DNA of 64,000 nt from positions 183,397-247,396 of the forward strand of contig NZ_JH126467.1 in NCBI RefSeq assembly GCF_000225705.1. The letters are read 5' to 3'. The translations under genes were made by a program, and so were the position numbers. Below the pieces are notes generated by a model. The model was not told where the DNA came from, did not search any database, and saw only the letters and a list, made by a program, of their open reading frames with translations. This DNA comes from Collinsella tanakaei YIT 12063. Its GTDB lineage: Bacteria; Actinomycetota; Coriobacteriia; Coriobacteriales; Coriobacteriaceae. Shown piece after piece: positions 55,859 through 64,000 of this stretch. The stretch's first letter is position 1. Each line of letters starts with the position of its first letter.

Positions 55859-56929
55859 ATGTCGAAGGCGTCCGTTCCCGCACGTAACCTCACGCGTCCC
55901 GTTAATGTTGGCGGGGTGCAGATTGGCGGGGGAGCGCCCGTTGTCGTCCAGTCGATGACGTGCACTCCCACCACCGATGCCGATGTCACGCTCGCGCAGG
56001 TCAATACTCTTGTCCAGGCGGGCTGTGACATCGTCCGGGTGTCCGTGCCCACGGCGGAAGCCGTCGAGCCGTTTGGACGAATCTGCTCGTTAAGCCCCGT
56101 TCCCATTGTGGCCGATATTCATTTCGACTATCGGCTCGCCATCGCTGCGGTCGAACACGGGGCTTCAAAGCTGCGCATCAACCCCGGAAACATTGGGTCT
56201 TGGGATCGTGTCGACGCCGTCATCGACGCTGCCGGCCAGGCTGGCGCTGCGATTCGCATTGGTGTGAATGCGGGGTCGCTTGATAAAGATATCGCCTCGC
56301 GCGAGGACTTATCGCAAGTTGACAAGCTCGTCGCCTCGTCCATGCAGTTCGTCGAGCATTTCGAGACCCGAGGCTTTACCGATATCGTCTTGTCTGCCAA
56401 GGCTCACAGCGTTTCCACCACGCTCGAGACCTACCGCAGGCTCTCTTCCGAATTGCCGCAGATCCCCTTGCATCTTGGCGTGACTGAGGCCGGCGGTATC
56501 CAGCAGGGCACCATTAAGAGCTCTATCGCTTTGGGTGCGCTGCTAGCGGAGGGTATTGGCGACACCATGCGTGTGTCCCTTACGGCCGACCCTGTCGAGG
56601 AGGTCCCCGTCGCCTGGGGTATCTTGTCCGCGCTCGAGCTTCGTCGTCGTGGACCGGAGATTGTTTCGTGCCCAACCTGTGCCCGCTGCCAGGTCGATCT
56701 TATCGAGATCGCGGACGAAGTGACTCGTCGCCTTGCGTCTTGCACCAAGCCCGTCACTGTTGCCGTCATGGGTTGCGTTGTCAACGGACCCGGTGAGGCT
56801 TCGGATGCGGACGTGGGCGTTGCTTGCGGACGAGGTTCCGCCTTGTTGTTCCGCCATGGCGAAGTTGTGAGGAAGGTCGATGAGTCTCAGATCGTCGATG
56901 CCCTCATCGAAGAGGTGGAGGCGCTGTAG
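55859..56929 (+). CDS. ispG: 4-hydroxy-3-methylbut-2-enyl diphosphate synthase
   Basis: IspG (GcpE) is a [4Fe-4S] enzyme in the MEP pathway. The 356-residue protein has TRPVNVGGVQIGG and VVQSMTCTPTTD at the barrel entrance, and the cluster cysteines in VSCPTCARCQVD and VMGCVVNGPGEA. It lies between rseP and proS, with dxr nearby. Confidence 0.97.
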   Translation: MSKASVPARNLTRPVNVGGVQIGGGAPVVVQSMTCTPTTDADVTLAQVNTLVQAGCDIVRVSVPTAEAVEPFGRICSLSPVPIVADIHFDYRLAIAAVEHGASKLRINPGNIGSWDRVDAVIDAAGQAGAAIRIGVNAGSLDKDIASREDLSQVDKLVASSMQFVEHFETRGFTDIVLSAKAHSVSTTLETYRRLSSELPQIPLHLGVTEAGGIQQGTIKSSIALGALLAEGIGDTMRVSLTADPVEEVPVAWGILSALELRRRGPEIVSCPTCARCQVDLIEIADEVTRRLASCTKPVTVAVMGCVVNGPGEASDADVGVACGRGSALLFRHGEVVRKVDESQIVDALIEEVEAL

Positions 56930-56989
56930 CGTCGTCCCGTTTGCGGTATCATTGCTGTTGTTTTGCACATATATCAGAGGAGTTCCATA

Positions 56990-58717
56990 GTGTCTACCAA
57001 ACGCACCAAGGCCATGAAGATGTCCGCGTTGTACGCCCCCACGCTTAAAGAGGATCCGGCGGAGGCCGAGCTCGCCAGCCATCGTCTGCTGCTGCGCGCC
57101 GGTATGATCCGCAAGCAGGCCGCCGGCCTGTATAGCTACCTGCCGCTGGCTTGGCGCTCGCTCAAGAAGATCGAGGACATCGTCCGCGACGAGATGGACG
57201 CCGCCGGGGCACAGGAGCTTCTTATGCCCATGGTCGTCGATGGCGCCCTGTGGCATGAGAGCGGCCGTTGGAACGCTTATGGGCCCGAGCTGATGCGTAT
57301 GAAGGACCGCCACGACCGTGAGTTTGTTCTTGGTCCCACTCATGAGGAGACCATCACCGATTTGGTGAAAAACGAGTTGCGTTCCTATAAGCAGCTGCCC
57401 GTCAACTTGTATCAGATCCAAGATAAGTTCCGCGATGAGATGCGTCCCCGCTTCGGCCTCATGCGCGGCCGCGAGTTCATCATGAAGGACGGCTATTCCT
57501 TCTCCGCCACGCAGGAGAGCCTGCAGGAGATCTACGACGACATGAAGGACGCCTATGCCCGCATCTGCGAGCGCTGCGGCCTTAAGGCCCTGCCCGTAGT
57601 CGCCGACTCCGGTCAGATCGGCGGCGATACCTCCGTCGAGTTCATGGCTTTGGCGGACGCTGGCGAGGCGAGCCTGGTCTACTGCGATGACTGCGGATTC
57701 GCCGCTGACGATGAGGCCGCTTCCACTAAGGTCGCGGTGACCGAGGGCCCTGGAGACGGCACCTTGGAAAAGGTTCTCACTCCTGGCATGGGTACCATCG
57801 AGGCCGTTGCCGACTTCTTTGGCTTCCCCCAAAACGGGACCCGCAAATCCCTGGCCCTTATTGCCGAGGACGGTACCAAGGTTGTCGCCATAGTTCCCGG
57901 CGACCATGAGCTCAACGAGTGCAAGGCTGAGAAGATTTTTGGCGAGTATCATATGATGAGCGAGGAGGAGCTTGTCGAGGCCGGCCTCTTCAAGGGCTTC
58001 ATCGGGCCTGTGAACCTGCCCCAGGGTATCCGTCTTGTTGTTGACGAGTCTCTTCGTGAGTCCCGTAGCTGGGCCTGCGGTGCAAATGAGGTCGACTACC
58101 ACTTTATCGGTGCATGCCCCGATCGCGATTTCACGGTGGACGAGTGGGCTGATCTTATCACCGTTCGCGAAGGGGATCCCTGCCCCCACTGTGGCCGTCC
58201 TCTCAAGGGTGCCCGCGGTATTGAGGTCTCCCAGGTGTTCCAGCTGGGTACCAAGTACTCCGAGGCCATGGGCGCCACGTTCGCGGACGAGAACGGTGAG
58301 GAGAAGCCGTTTATCATGGGTTGCTACGGCGTGGGCGTTTCCCGTACGCTTGCCGCCGTCGTCGAGCAGCACAATGATGAGCATGGAATCATTTGGCCCG
58401 TCTCCATCGCCCCGTATGAGGTCTCCATCGTCCCGCTCGATCCTAAGCTAGACGAGTGCGCCGCCGCCTGCGACGCCATCTCTTCCGCCCTGTGCGATGC
58501 CGGTATCGAGGTTGTTGTGGACGATCGCGATGAGCGCCCGGGCGTCAAATTCGCCGACAACGACCTTATGGGCTTCCCGTACCAGATCGTCATCGGCAAG
58601 CGCGGCCTCAAGAACGGCACCGTGGAGCTGAAAGATCGCGCTACCGGCGATCGAGTGGACGTAGCAATCGATGAGGTTGCCTCCAAGGTCGCTCAGATGG
58701 TTGTCGACGCCCGCTAG
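56990..58717 (+). CDS. proS: prolyl-tRNA synthetase (bacterial type with editing domain)
   Basis: A 575-residue class II synthetase. Core motifs include LLLRAGMIRKQAAGLYSYLPLAWRSLKKIEDIVRDEM (motif 1), FRDEMRPRFGLMRGREFIMKDGYSF (motif 2) and GCYGVGVSRTLAAVVEQ (motif 3), with an INS editing domain at about residues 215-395. GTG 56990 has AGAGGAG seven bases upstream. A terminator follows. Confidence 0.97.
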   Translation: MSTKRTKAMKMSALYAPTLKEDPAEAELASHRLLLRAGMIRKQAAGLYSYLPLAWRSLKKIEDIVRDEMDAAGAQELLMPMVVDGALWHESGRWNAYGPELMRMKDRHDREFVLGPTHEETITDLVKNELRSYKQLPVNLYQIQDKFRDEMRPRFGLMRGREFIMKDGYSFSATQESLQEIYDDMKDAYARICERCGLKALPVVADSGQIGGDTSVEFMALADAGEASLVYCDDCGFAADDEAASTKVAVTEGPGDGTLEKVLTPGMGTIEAVADFFGFPQNGTRKSLALIAEDGTKVVAIVPGDHELNECKAEKIFGEYHMMSEEELVEAGLFKGFIGPVNLPQGIRLVVDESLRESRSWACGANEVDYHFIGACPDRDFTVDEWADLITVREGDPCPHCGRPLKGARGIEVSQVFQLGTKYSEAMGATFADENGEEKPFIMGCYGVGVSRTLAAVVEQHNDEHGIIWPVSIAPYEVSIVPLDPKLDECAAACDAISSALCDAGIEVVVDDRDERPGVKFADNDLMGFPYQIVIGKRGLKNGTVELKDRATGDRVDVAIDEVASKVAQMVVDAR

Positions 58718-58752
58718 GCTGGGTTTCCTGTTTGGTTTGAATATTGCTAGGG

Positions 58753-58777
58753 GAGGGGCTGGCTTGGCCCCTCTTTT
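58753..58777 (+). terminator. terminator after proS
   Basis: GAGGGGC (58753-58759) pairs with GCCCCTC (58767-58773), then TTTT. Confidence 0.8.
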
Positions 58778-58862
58778 GCAACCGGGTGCGCAATGCTTAA
58801 GCCGTAGGCCTTAGGGTGGGCGAGTTTGAGTGAGCGAGTTTCAAATTTTCTTAAATTTATCC

Positions 58863-58891
58863 TTGCATTAGGGTGGGCTTTCCCGTATATT
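58863..58891 (+). promoter_or_regulatory. promoter of tRNA-Ala copy 1
   Basis: TTGCAT (58863-58868), 17 bases, TATATT (58886-58891). Confidence 0.75.
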
Positions 58892-58907
58892 ATTCATCGC
58901 ACCGCTT

Positions 58908-58980
58908 GGGGGCGTAGCTCAGCTGGGAGAGCGCTTGACTGGCAGTCAAGAGGTCAGGGGTTCGATCCCCCTCGTCTCCA
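58908..58980 (+). tRNA. tRNA-Ala (GGC), copy 1
   Basis: Cloverleaf with acceptor GGGGGCG/CGTCTCC and anticodon loop CTGGCAG giving GGC (reads GCC). The following bases are CCC, so the 3' CCA is not encoded. A terminator hairpin (58996-59023) follows. Confidence 0.97.
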
Positions 58981-58995
58981 CCCAAGAATCTGAGA

Positions 58996-59023
58996 GCCTC
59001 CGAGTTAGTTCGGAGGCTTTTTT
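58996..59023 (+). terminator. terminator after tRNA-Ala copy 1
   Basis: GCCTCCGA pairs with TCGGAGGC, then TTTTTT. Confidence 0.9.
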
Positions 59024-59040
59024 CATACACGGTGTTATAA

Positions 59041-59116
59041 GGGCTTGTGGCGCAACGGTTAGCGCAGGGGACTCATAATCCCTGGGTTCTGGGTTCGAAT
59101 CCCGGCAGGCCCACCA
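59041..59116 (+). tRNA. tRNA with CAT anticodon (Met or Ile2)
   Basis: Acceptor GGGCTTG/CAGGCCC, anticodon loop CTCATAA giving CAT, T arm GGTTCGAATCC-like, encoded CCA (59114-59116). It is not the initiator type, since G1-C72 is paired. Whether it is elongator Met or lysidine-modified Ile2 cannot be decided by eye; the GTGGCGCAACGG D-arm gives no firm answer. Confidence 0.85.
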
Positions 59117-59126
59117 TTGAATCTGC

Positions 59127-59152
59127 AGGTCGTGCCTAGTGCGCGACCTTTC
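59127..59152 (+). terminator. weak hairpin after CAT tRNA
   Basis: AGGTCG (59127-59132) pairs with CGACCT (59144-59149), followed by a short T-rich stretch. A possible terminator. Confidence 0.45.
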
Positions 59153-59235
59153 TATATGTATTGGGCGGACTAGAGACTTGTAGGATCTGCTCATTGAGAT
59201 GCTCATTGAGATTTCTCATAACGAAAAAAAAGTTC

Positions 59236-59265
59236 TTGCAATGCTTCTCGATGCATGGTTATAAT
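59236..59265 (+). promoter_or_regulatory. promoter of tRNA-Ala copy 2
   Basis: TTGCAA (59236-59241), 18 bases, perfect TATAAT (59260-59265). Confidence 0.75.
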
Positions 59266-59279
59266 TTCTTTTGTTGCTT

Positions 59280-59352
59280 GGGGGCGTAGCTCAGCTGGGA
59301 GAGCGCTTGACTGGCAGTCAAGAGGTCAGGGGTTCGATCCCCCTCGTCTCCA
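59280..59352 (+). tRNA. tRNA-Ala (GGC), copy 2
   Basis: Identical over all 73 bases to copy 1, including flanking CTT before and CCCAAGA after. The CCA is not encoded. Confidence 0.97.
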
Positions 59353-59366
59353 CCCAAGATTGTTCA

Positions 59367-59397
59367 AGAGTCGGAAGTTCTCTTCCGGCTCTTTTTT
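59367..59397 (+). terminator. terminator after tRNA-Ala copy 2
   Basis: AGAGTCGGAAG pairs with CTTCCGGCTCT (59382-59392), then TTTTT. Confidence 0.9.
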
Positions 59398-59487
59398 CAT
59401 ATGCGAGTGATCAGTCGGCTAGTCTGCTTATCGATTAATTGTCCAATTGGTGCAATTGGTCCATCTGAATCTTTTTCAAAAAAGTTC

Positions 59488-59516
59488 TTGCACGCAGCTA
59501 TCTATTCCCGTATATT
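59488..59516 (+). promoter_or_regulatory. promoter of tRNA-Ala copy 3
   Basis: TTGCAC (59488-59493), 17 bases, TATATT (59511-59516). The AAAAAAGTTC upstream is shared with the copy 2 promoter. Confidence 0.75.
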
Positions 59517-59532
59517 ATTTTCCGCACCGCTT

Positions 59533-59605
59533 GGGGGCGTAGCTCAGCTGGGAGAGCGCTTGACTGGCAGTCAAGAGGTCAGGGGTTCGATCCCCCTCGT
59601 CTCCA
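59533..59605 (+). tRNA. tRNA-Ala (GGC), copy 3
   Basis: Identical to copies 1 and 2, with its own promoter and terminator, so each copy is an independent transcription unit. Confidence 0.97.
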
Positions 59606-59620
59606 CCCAAGAAATTTCAA

Positions 59621-59651
59621 GAGTCGGAAGTTCGCTTTCGACTCTTTTTTT
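59621..59651 (+). terminator. terminator after tRNA-Ala copy 3
   Basis: GAGTCGGAAG pairs with CTTTCGACTC, followed by seven T residues. Nearly the same hairpin as after copy 2. Confidence 0.9.
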
Positions 59652-59834
59652 GTTGAGAAAGATCCTCTACTCGGGTACATTTCGCCTTGCGGCGGATTCT
59701 CTTGCATCGCGGCAATCGTCCACGCTTCGTTTGTGTAACCGAGGTGTTCCGTGGCGTGTCTAAAAGGGGAGAACCCGGGGCACTTCTGATAAACTCGATA
59801 CGATATAAATCAGCAGTCTTTAAAGGGGAAGAAC

Positions 59835-60452
59835 ATGGACCCCGCTCCGTCACATGGATACAACACACATTCCGGTGCCCAACAGGTGCTGAGGTTCGTC
59901 AGCAAGCTTTATCTTGCTTGGTATGTGCTCTCCGCGTTTGTCGCCATCGTCTTCTTGGCGTTTTACCTGTTGAACGGTTTTGATATCACGGACTTCTCCA
60001 GCGCCGTGACGCCCACGCGACAGGCTGCGCTTGCAAGTGGTGCCGTCTTTCTGGTCGATCTTGTGTTCAACATTGTCCTCGCCATCGCCGCATTGCATTG
60101 CGCCGACCATCCCAGGTTCGCCAAGCGCTTCCGTATCCTCGCGATCATCCTTGTGATTCTTAGCGCGGCCTCTTGTGCGCACAATGCGGTGAGTGGGCAG
60201 CTTGCCAGCGTTGCCTCTTCGTTGTACAGCCTGTTTATCAACGGGCTATTGCTCTACCTAGTTACGCAGGTAAAGAAAGACCAGCTTGCTGGTACGGCGT
60301 TTGACGTATTCGACCTTCAACGCACGCCTACGGGCAAGGTTCTTCGTACCGATCGACAGGTTGCTCGCGCTATCGAGCGCGGCGAGATTCCCGTTGTCAA
60401 TCCTTCCTCGTCCACAACCTTGTCCATAAACGCGACAAGATTCCAAAAATAG
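59835..60452 (+). CDS. four-helix membrane protein of unknown function
   Basis: A 205-residue protein with four hydrophobic segments (about residues 27-48, 68-88, 98-115 and 124-145) between a short polar N-terminus and a 60-residue cytoplasmic tail (DVFDLQRTPTGKVLRTDRQVARAIERGEIPVVN). No family is recognised. ATG 59835 has AAAGGGGAAG. It lies alone between tRNA genes. Confidence 0.65.
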   Translation: MDPAPSHGYNTHSGAQQVLRFVSKLYLAWYVLSAFVAIVFLAFYLLNGFDITDFSSAVTPTRQAALASGAVFLVDLVFNIVLAIAALHCADHPRFAKRFRILAIILVILSAASCAHNAVSGQLASVASSLYSLFINGLLLYLVTQVKKDQLAGTAFDVFDLQRTPTGKVLRTDRQVARAIERGEIPVVNPSSSTTLSINATRFQK

Positions 60453-60455
60453 TTG

Positions 60456-60484
60456 TTGGCGTATTTGGAATCCCATGGTAATAT
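60456..60484 (+). promoter_or_regulatory. promoter of tRNA-Val
   Basis: TTGGCG (60456-60461), 17 bases, TAATAT (60479-60484). Confidence 0.65.
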
Positions 60485-60506
60485 TCTTTCTGCTGAAAAG
60501 CGCTAA

Positions 60507-60581
60507 GGGCGATTGGCTCAGTGGTAGAGCACATCCTTCACACGGATGGGGTCACAAGTTCGAATCTTGTATCGCCCACCA
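60507..60581 (+). tRNA. tRNA-Val (CAC)
   Basis: Acceptor GGGCGAT/ATCGCCC, anticodon loop TTCACAC giving CAC (reads GTG), encoded CCA (60579-60581). Confidence 0.95.
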
Positions 60582-60592
60582 GAACTTAATGG

Positions 60593-60618
60593 GGACCCGG
60601 GAGACCGGGTCCTTTTTT
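60593..60618 (+). terminator. terminator after tRNA-Val
   Basis: GGACCCGG, GAGA loop, CCGGGTCC, then TTTTTT. Confidence 0.93.
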
Positions 60619-60650
60619 CTTATTGGTCAAAGTGCGAAGGTGATGGATAC

Positions 60651-62660
60651 ATGATTCTCCTTGCAGACAAGATCGAGAAAAGCTTTGGCGCCCGCGTGCT
60701 GTTCTCCGGCGCCACGCTTCAGATCAATGCCGGCGAGCGCTATGCGCTGGTTGGACCAAATGGTGCCGGCAAGACCACCATGCTCAAAATCATCATGGGC
60801 CAGGAGTCTCCCGATTCAGGCTCCGTGCAATATGCCAAGGACGTTAAGGTGGGCTATCTCGAGCAGGAGACCAAGCTTGCCTCCGACACGTCCATCATTC
60901 AAGAGGTGATGGCATCGGCCGAGGAGATTCGTCGAATGGGCGAGCGCGCCGAGGAGCTTCAAGTGCGCATCGCAGAGGCTTCTCGAGACGATAATTTGGA
61001 TGAGATGCTAACCGAGTACGGTCGCGTTCAGGACCGCTTCGAGCATCTTGGCGGATACGAGCTGGAGAGCAACGCTCGTCAGATCCTCGCGGGCTTGGGT
61101 TTTCGCGTAGAGGATTTCGATAAGCCGTGCTCTGAATTCTCTGGCGGTTGGCAGATGCGCATCGCGCTGGCGAAGCTCTTCTTGCGCAGGCCGGACCTTC
61201 TATTGCTGGACGAGCCGACCAACCACTTGGACCTCGAGAGCGTCCAGTGGCTGCGCGGCTTCATCGCGAACTACGAGGGCGCCGTTCTCATTGTCAGCCA
61301 CGACCGCGCCTTTATGGACGCCTGCGTGGACCACGTCGCGGCTTTGGAGAACCGCCGCGTAACGGTGTACACGGGCAACTATTCGTCCTATCTTAAGCAG
61401 CGCGAGGACAACCTTGAGCAGATGCGCGCCAAGCGAGCCGCCCAGGAGCGCGAGATCGCCCATATGCAGGTCTTCGTGGATAAGTTTCGCTATAAGCCCA
61501 CCAAGGCGGCGCAGGCTCAAGAGCGCATGCGCCGTATCGAGCAGATCAAAAGCGAGCTTGTCATTTTGCCCGAGGGCCACAAGCATGTAGACTTCAAGTT
61601 TCCCGATCCCCCGCGCTCCGGAGACATGGTTGCGGCGCTTGAGGGTGTGAGTAAGTCCTATGGCGACAAGCATATCTATAGCGGTATAGATCTCAAGCTC
61701 TACCGCGGCGACCGCGTGGCCCTGGTTGGCCCCAACGGCGCCGGTAAATCTACGCTCCTCAAGATGCTCGCCGGTGTCGAGGCGCCTTCATCTGGTACCC
61801 GCGAGCTTGGTCTTCACGTAGGCGTTGCGTACTACGCCCAGCATCAGCTGGAGGGCTTGAAGGAGTCCAACACGGTGCTGCAGGAGATCGACTCGGTGGC
61901 ACCTGGCTGGACCGTTCCGCAAGAGCGCAGCCTTTTGGGCGCGTTCCTCTTTAGCGGCGACTCCGTCGACAAGCGCGTAGGCGTACTGTCCGGCGGAGAG
62001 CGCGCGCGTTTGGCCCTGGCCAAGATGCTGGTAGCCCCCGAAGCGCTGCTGTGCCTGGACGAGCCTACTAACCACCTTGATATCGATTCGGTCGATATGC
62101 TCGAGAATGCGCTGCGCAACTTCCCCGGCACCATCGTCCTCATTAGCCATGACGAGCACCTAGTGCGCGCTGTGGCGAACCGCGTGGTTGATATTCGCGA
62201 CGGCAAGATGACCGTGATCGACGGTGATTACGATTACTACCTGTATAAACGCGAGGACCTGGCGCAGCGCGCCGCGGCGGAAGAGACCGCATCGCAGCAG
62301 GCCAAGCAGCCCGCCCGCGCACCTCGTGTTCACGTTACGGAGCAGACGCCCGTCCGCGAGGGCAAGAAGACCCGCGAGCAGCGCCGTGCCGAGGCAGACG
62401 CCCGCGCCGAGCTCAACCGCCGCCTTAAGAAGACCAAGACGCGCTTGGCCGAGGTCGATAGGCTTCTAGAGAAGCATCGCAAGCGCTATGACGAGCTCAT
62501 GGAGTTGATGGCGTCTGAGGAGCTTTACGCCGATCAGGAGAAATTCAACGCCGCGTTGGTGGAATATAACGGTCTCAAGAAGGAGATTCCCGCGCTCGAG
62601 GATGAATGGCTCGAGCTCTCGACAAAGATTGAAGAGGAGACCGCACGTGGACTTGCGTAG
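60651..62660 (+). CDS. ABC-F family ATPase (ribosome-associated type)
   Basis: A 669-residue soluble protein with two ABC domains and no membrane segments. The first has Walker [11 protein letters not shown] and signature FSGGWQMR, the second [10 protein letters not shown] and [16 protein letters not shown] occurs in both. The linker between them (about residues 240-300, [32 protein letters not shown] in part) is the P-site tRNA interaction motif region. The C-terminal coiled coil (about 560-665) resembles Uup/YdiF. Likely a translation factor; antibiotic resistance cannot be inferred. ATG 60651. Confidence 0.92.
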   Translation: MILLADKIEKSFGARVLFSGATLQINAGERYALVGPNGAGKTTMLKIIMGQESPDSGSVQYAKDVKVGYLEQETKLASDTSIIQEVMASAEEIRRMGERAEELQVRIAEASRDDNLDEMLTEYGRVQDRFEHLGGYELESNARQILAGLGFRVEDFDKPCSEFSGGWQMRIALAKLFLRRPDLLLLDEPTNHLDLESVQWLRGFIANYEGAVLIVSHDRAFMDACVDHVAALENRRVTVYTGNYSSYLKQREDNLEQMRAKRAAQEREIAHMQVFVDKFRYKPTKAAQAQERMRRIEQIKSELVILPEGHKHVDFKFPDPPRSGDMVAALEGVSKSYGDKHIYSGIDLKLYRGDRVALVGPNGAGKSTLLKMLAGVEAPSSGTRELGLHVGVAYYAQHQLEGLKESNTVLQEIDSVAPGWTVPQERSLLGAFLFSGDSVDKRVGVLSGGERARLALAKMLVAPEALLCLDEPTNHLDIDSVDMLENALRNFPGTIVLISHDEHLVRAVANRVVDIRDGKMTVIDGDYDYYLYKREDLAQRAAAEETASQQAKQPARAPRVHVTEQTPVREGKKTREQRRAEADARAELNRRLKKTKTRLAEVDRLLEKHRKRYDELMELMASEELYADQEKFNAALVEYNGLKKEIPALEDEWLELSTKIEEETARGLA

Positions 62661-62946
62661 AGCCGGGGCTATCGTCCTGAGCATTGTGGCCATCGCGCTG
62701 AGGCTATGCGCTATCGCGATGTGCGCCATCACCGTCGTCCTGTGCTTTTCCGGGCTTTCGGCGCGGCTCAACATGGTTGGGTTCGTAGTCGACCTCTCTC
62801 GCGCCATGCCCGCCGTCATCGCTGGCTACGGAGTCATCACCACGCCGTTTGGAGGGGTGTTCCGTCTTGATTTCGCCCTGGTCGCCGCAGTCTTGTTCCT
62901 TCTTGACTACGTATGCTGCCGCGCGTCTCGCACCCTGCGCCTTTAG
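62647..62946 (+). CDS. small two- to three-helix membrane protein
   Basis: A 99-residue hydrophobic protein with segments around residues 5-33, 43-60 and 75-90 ([14 protein letters not shown]). GTG 62647 with GAGGAG upstream starts within the end of the ABC-F gene, a 14-base overlap, and the stop is 15 bases before the metalloprotease gene. No family is recognised. Confidence 0.6.
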   Translation: MDLRRAGAIVLSIVAIALRLCAIAMCAITVVLCFSGLSARLNMVGFVVDLSRAMPAVIAGYGVITTPFGGVFRLDFALVAAVLFLLDYVCCRASRTLRL

Positions 62947-62961
62947 GAGGTATCGCAACCG

Positions 62962-63630
62962 ATGGGTCTAGATATAGAATCGCTGCTTATCAGCGCCCTT
63001 GCCGTCATCATCGGCATCGTCATCCATGAGAGCGCGCACGCGCTTGCCGCTTATGCCCTGGGTGATAAGACGGCGCGCTCGCGTGGAAGGGTGTCTCTCA
63101 ACCCGCTTAACCATATCGATCCGTTCGGCACTATATTGCTGCCGCTGCTCATGATCGCCGCAGGCGGCCCGGTGTTCGCGTTCGCCAAGCCGGTTCCGAT
63201 CTATTTGGGCAACCTCAAGCATCCCAAGCGCGACGAGCTCTTGATCTCGCTGGCGGGGCCCGCTTCCAACATCGTGCTTGCGTGCCTGGGCGCGCTGTTG
63301 CTCTCCGGCGTGGTAAACGGGTCGATGTGGGCCACGGCCGCCGGTTCCATTGTTGCGGAGTTTGCGCTCACGTTTATCTTCGTAAACCTGTCCCTGGCGT
63401 TTTTCAACCTTATTCCGCTTCCCCCGCTGGATGGCTCCTCCATCTTGGTGCTGTTTCTCAAGGGCGAGGCGCTCAACACCTACTACCGTATCCAGCAATA
63501 CGCCATGCCCATCTTGATCGTTGTGCTCTACCTGCTGCCCATGCTCACGGGCATCGACCTCATCGATATCTACTTCGATTTCACGGTGTATCCGCTGGGC
63601 GATGCCCTTCTGTCCTTCGCCCTGGCATAA
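62962..63630 (+). CDS. site-2 protease family (M50) membrane protein
   Basis: A 222-residue, four- to five-helix membrane metalloprotease with HESAH (residues about 22-26) as zinc site, HIDPFGTILLPLLM, SLAGPASNIVLACLGALLL and FFNLIPLPPLDGSSIL containing the third metal-ligand Asp. It lacks PDZ and CBS domains. It lies just before scpA, as in many Gram-positive genomes; its substrate is unknown. Confidence 0.9.
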   Translation: MGLDIESLLISALAVIIGIVIHESAHALAAYALGDKTARSRGRVSLNPLNHIDPFGTILLPLLMIAAGGPVFAFAKPVPIYLGNLKHPKRDELLISLAGPASNIVLACLGALLLSGVVNGSMWATAAGSIVAEFALTFIFVNLSLAFFNLIPLPPLDGSSILVLFLKGEALNTYYRIQQYAMPILIVVLYLLPMLTGIDLIDIYFDFTVYPLGDALLSFALA

Positions 63631-63722
63631 GAGTGCGGTACACTTTTAGCAGTTTGTGCAGATAGACCGCATTTGCCTTGGGTGCCTTGCGGTTTTACGG
63701 GTCGAGTCCAAGGAGGCTGGCG

Positions 63723-64000
63723 TTGTCTTATCGCGTTTCCACGCAGGCTTATTCCGGCCCCTTTGACCTGCTGCTCCAGTTGGTGAGCAGGCAAAAGGTC
63801 GATATCGGATCCATCTCCATTTCAGAGGTCGCCGAGCAGTATCTCGCCGAAGTCGAACGCATGCAGGCGCTGGACCTGGATGTTGCGAGCGACTTTTTGC
63901 TTGTCGCCGCCACCCTCCTCGATATCAAAGCGGCTTCCCTGGTTCCAGATGAACCCATTAAGGCGTCTTTGGACGAGGGCGAGGATGAAGAGCTTGCGGA
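63723..64000 (+). CDS. scpA: segregation and condensation protein A, 5' part (cut by window edge)
   Basis: The first 92 residues of a kleisin subunit of the SMC-ScpAB condensin: YRVSTQAYSGPFDLLLQLVSRQKVDIGSISISEVAEQYLAEVERMQALDLDVASDFLLVAATLLDIKAASL is the typical ScpA N-terminal helical domain (given here by its key region, residues 3-73). TTG 63723 has AAGGAGG. The gene runs past the window end. Confidence 0.93.
   Translation, partial: MSYRVSTQAYSGPFDLLLQLVSRQKVDIGSISISEVAEQYLAEVERMQALDLDVASDFLLVAATLLDIKAASLVPDEPIKASLDEGEDEELA

Noticed and set aside
56543-58384. Long antisense open frame (613 codons) opposite proS and the end of ispG
   Set aside because: Same reason: proS and ispG are unambiguous and the antisense frame has no recognisable domain.

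Overview
The window looks like a chromosomal segment of a Coriobacteriia-type actinobacterium (Collinsella or Olsenella-like). This is inferred from the moderately high G+C, the many GTG and TTG starts, and an actinobacterial-type gene repertoire combined with gene orders usually seen in Firmicutes (trmFO-xerC, then rpsB-tsf-pyrH-frr-uppS-cdsA-dxr-rseP-ispG-proS). No marker here fixes the genus. Most of the window is core genome. The accessory parts are the left edge (an IS110-family transposase cut by the window) and an intergenic fold-back repeat near 9.2 kb.

Region by region. 1-3300: truncated IS110 transposase on the minus strand with a structured 5' region, then a glucose-type PTS EIIA, an NA37 nucleoid-associated protein, an SRAP/YedK-type DNA-protein crosslink protein and a small orphan. 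3300-7400 (minus strand): the lysine operon lysA-dapA-dapB-dapH behind a lysine riboswitch. 7661-8965: a divergent M20 amidohydrolase that could supply the N-acetyl-diaminopimelate deacetylase step the DapH route needs. 9041-9328: three direct repeats facing three inverted copies around a central hairpin, just before tRNA-Arg(CCG). 9547-15603: CtpE-like P-type ATPase, a zinc-ribbon membrane protein, a cyclophilin and a TPR membrane protein. 15694-22522: cell-shape block mreB-mreC-mreD-PBP2-rodA plus a DUF697 protein. 22597-29496: two radical-SAM-associated genes, rplU-rpmA-obgE, and nadD-yqeK-rsfS. 29550-30845: dinB on the minus strand, possibly leaderless.

31036-33562: rpsP-khpA-rimM-trmD-lepB. 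33736-41359: glyQ-glyS, the PPDK regulatory protein and PPDK, and a DUF308 membrane protein; this block separates trmD from rplS. 41641-48285: rplS, rnhB, yraN, yifB, dprA, trmFO, xerC. 48530-58717: translation, envelope and isoprenoid superoperon rpsB, tsf, pyrH, frr, uppS, cdsA, dxr, rseP, ispG, proS. 58908-60581: tRNA island with three identical tRNA-Ala(GGC) genes, one CAT-anticodon tRNA, a small membrane protein and tRNA-Val(CAC). 60651-64000: ABC-F ATPase, a small membrane protein, a site-2-protease-like protein and the start of scpA.

The main functional themes are lysine supply under riboswitch control, lateral wall synthesis (MreBCD-PBP2-RodA plus UppS, CdsA and the MEP enzymes Dxr and IspG), and ribosome production and maturation. 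The least explained items are the fold-back repeat array at 9041-9328, the presumed bridge-RNA region of the IS110 element, and a helix-turn-helix-like insertion inside the RseP homologue. All calls are made by reading the sequence; no database search was run.
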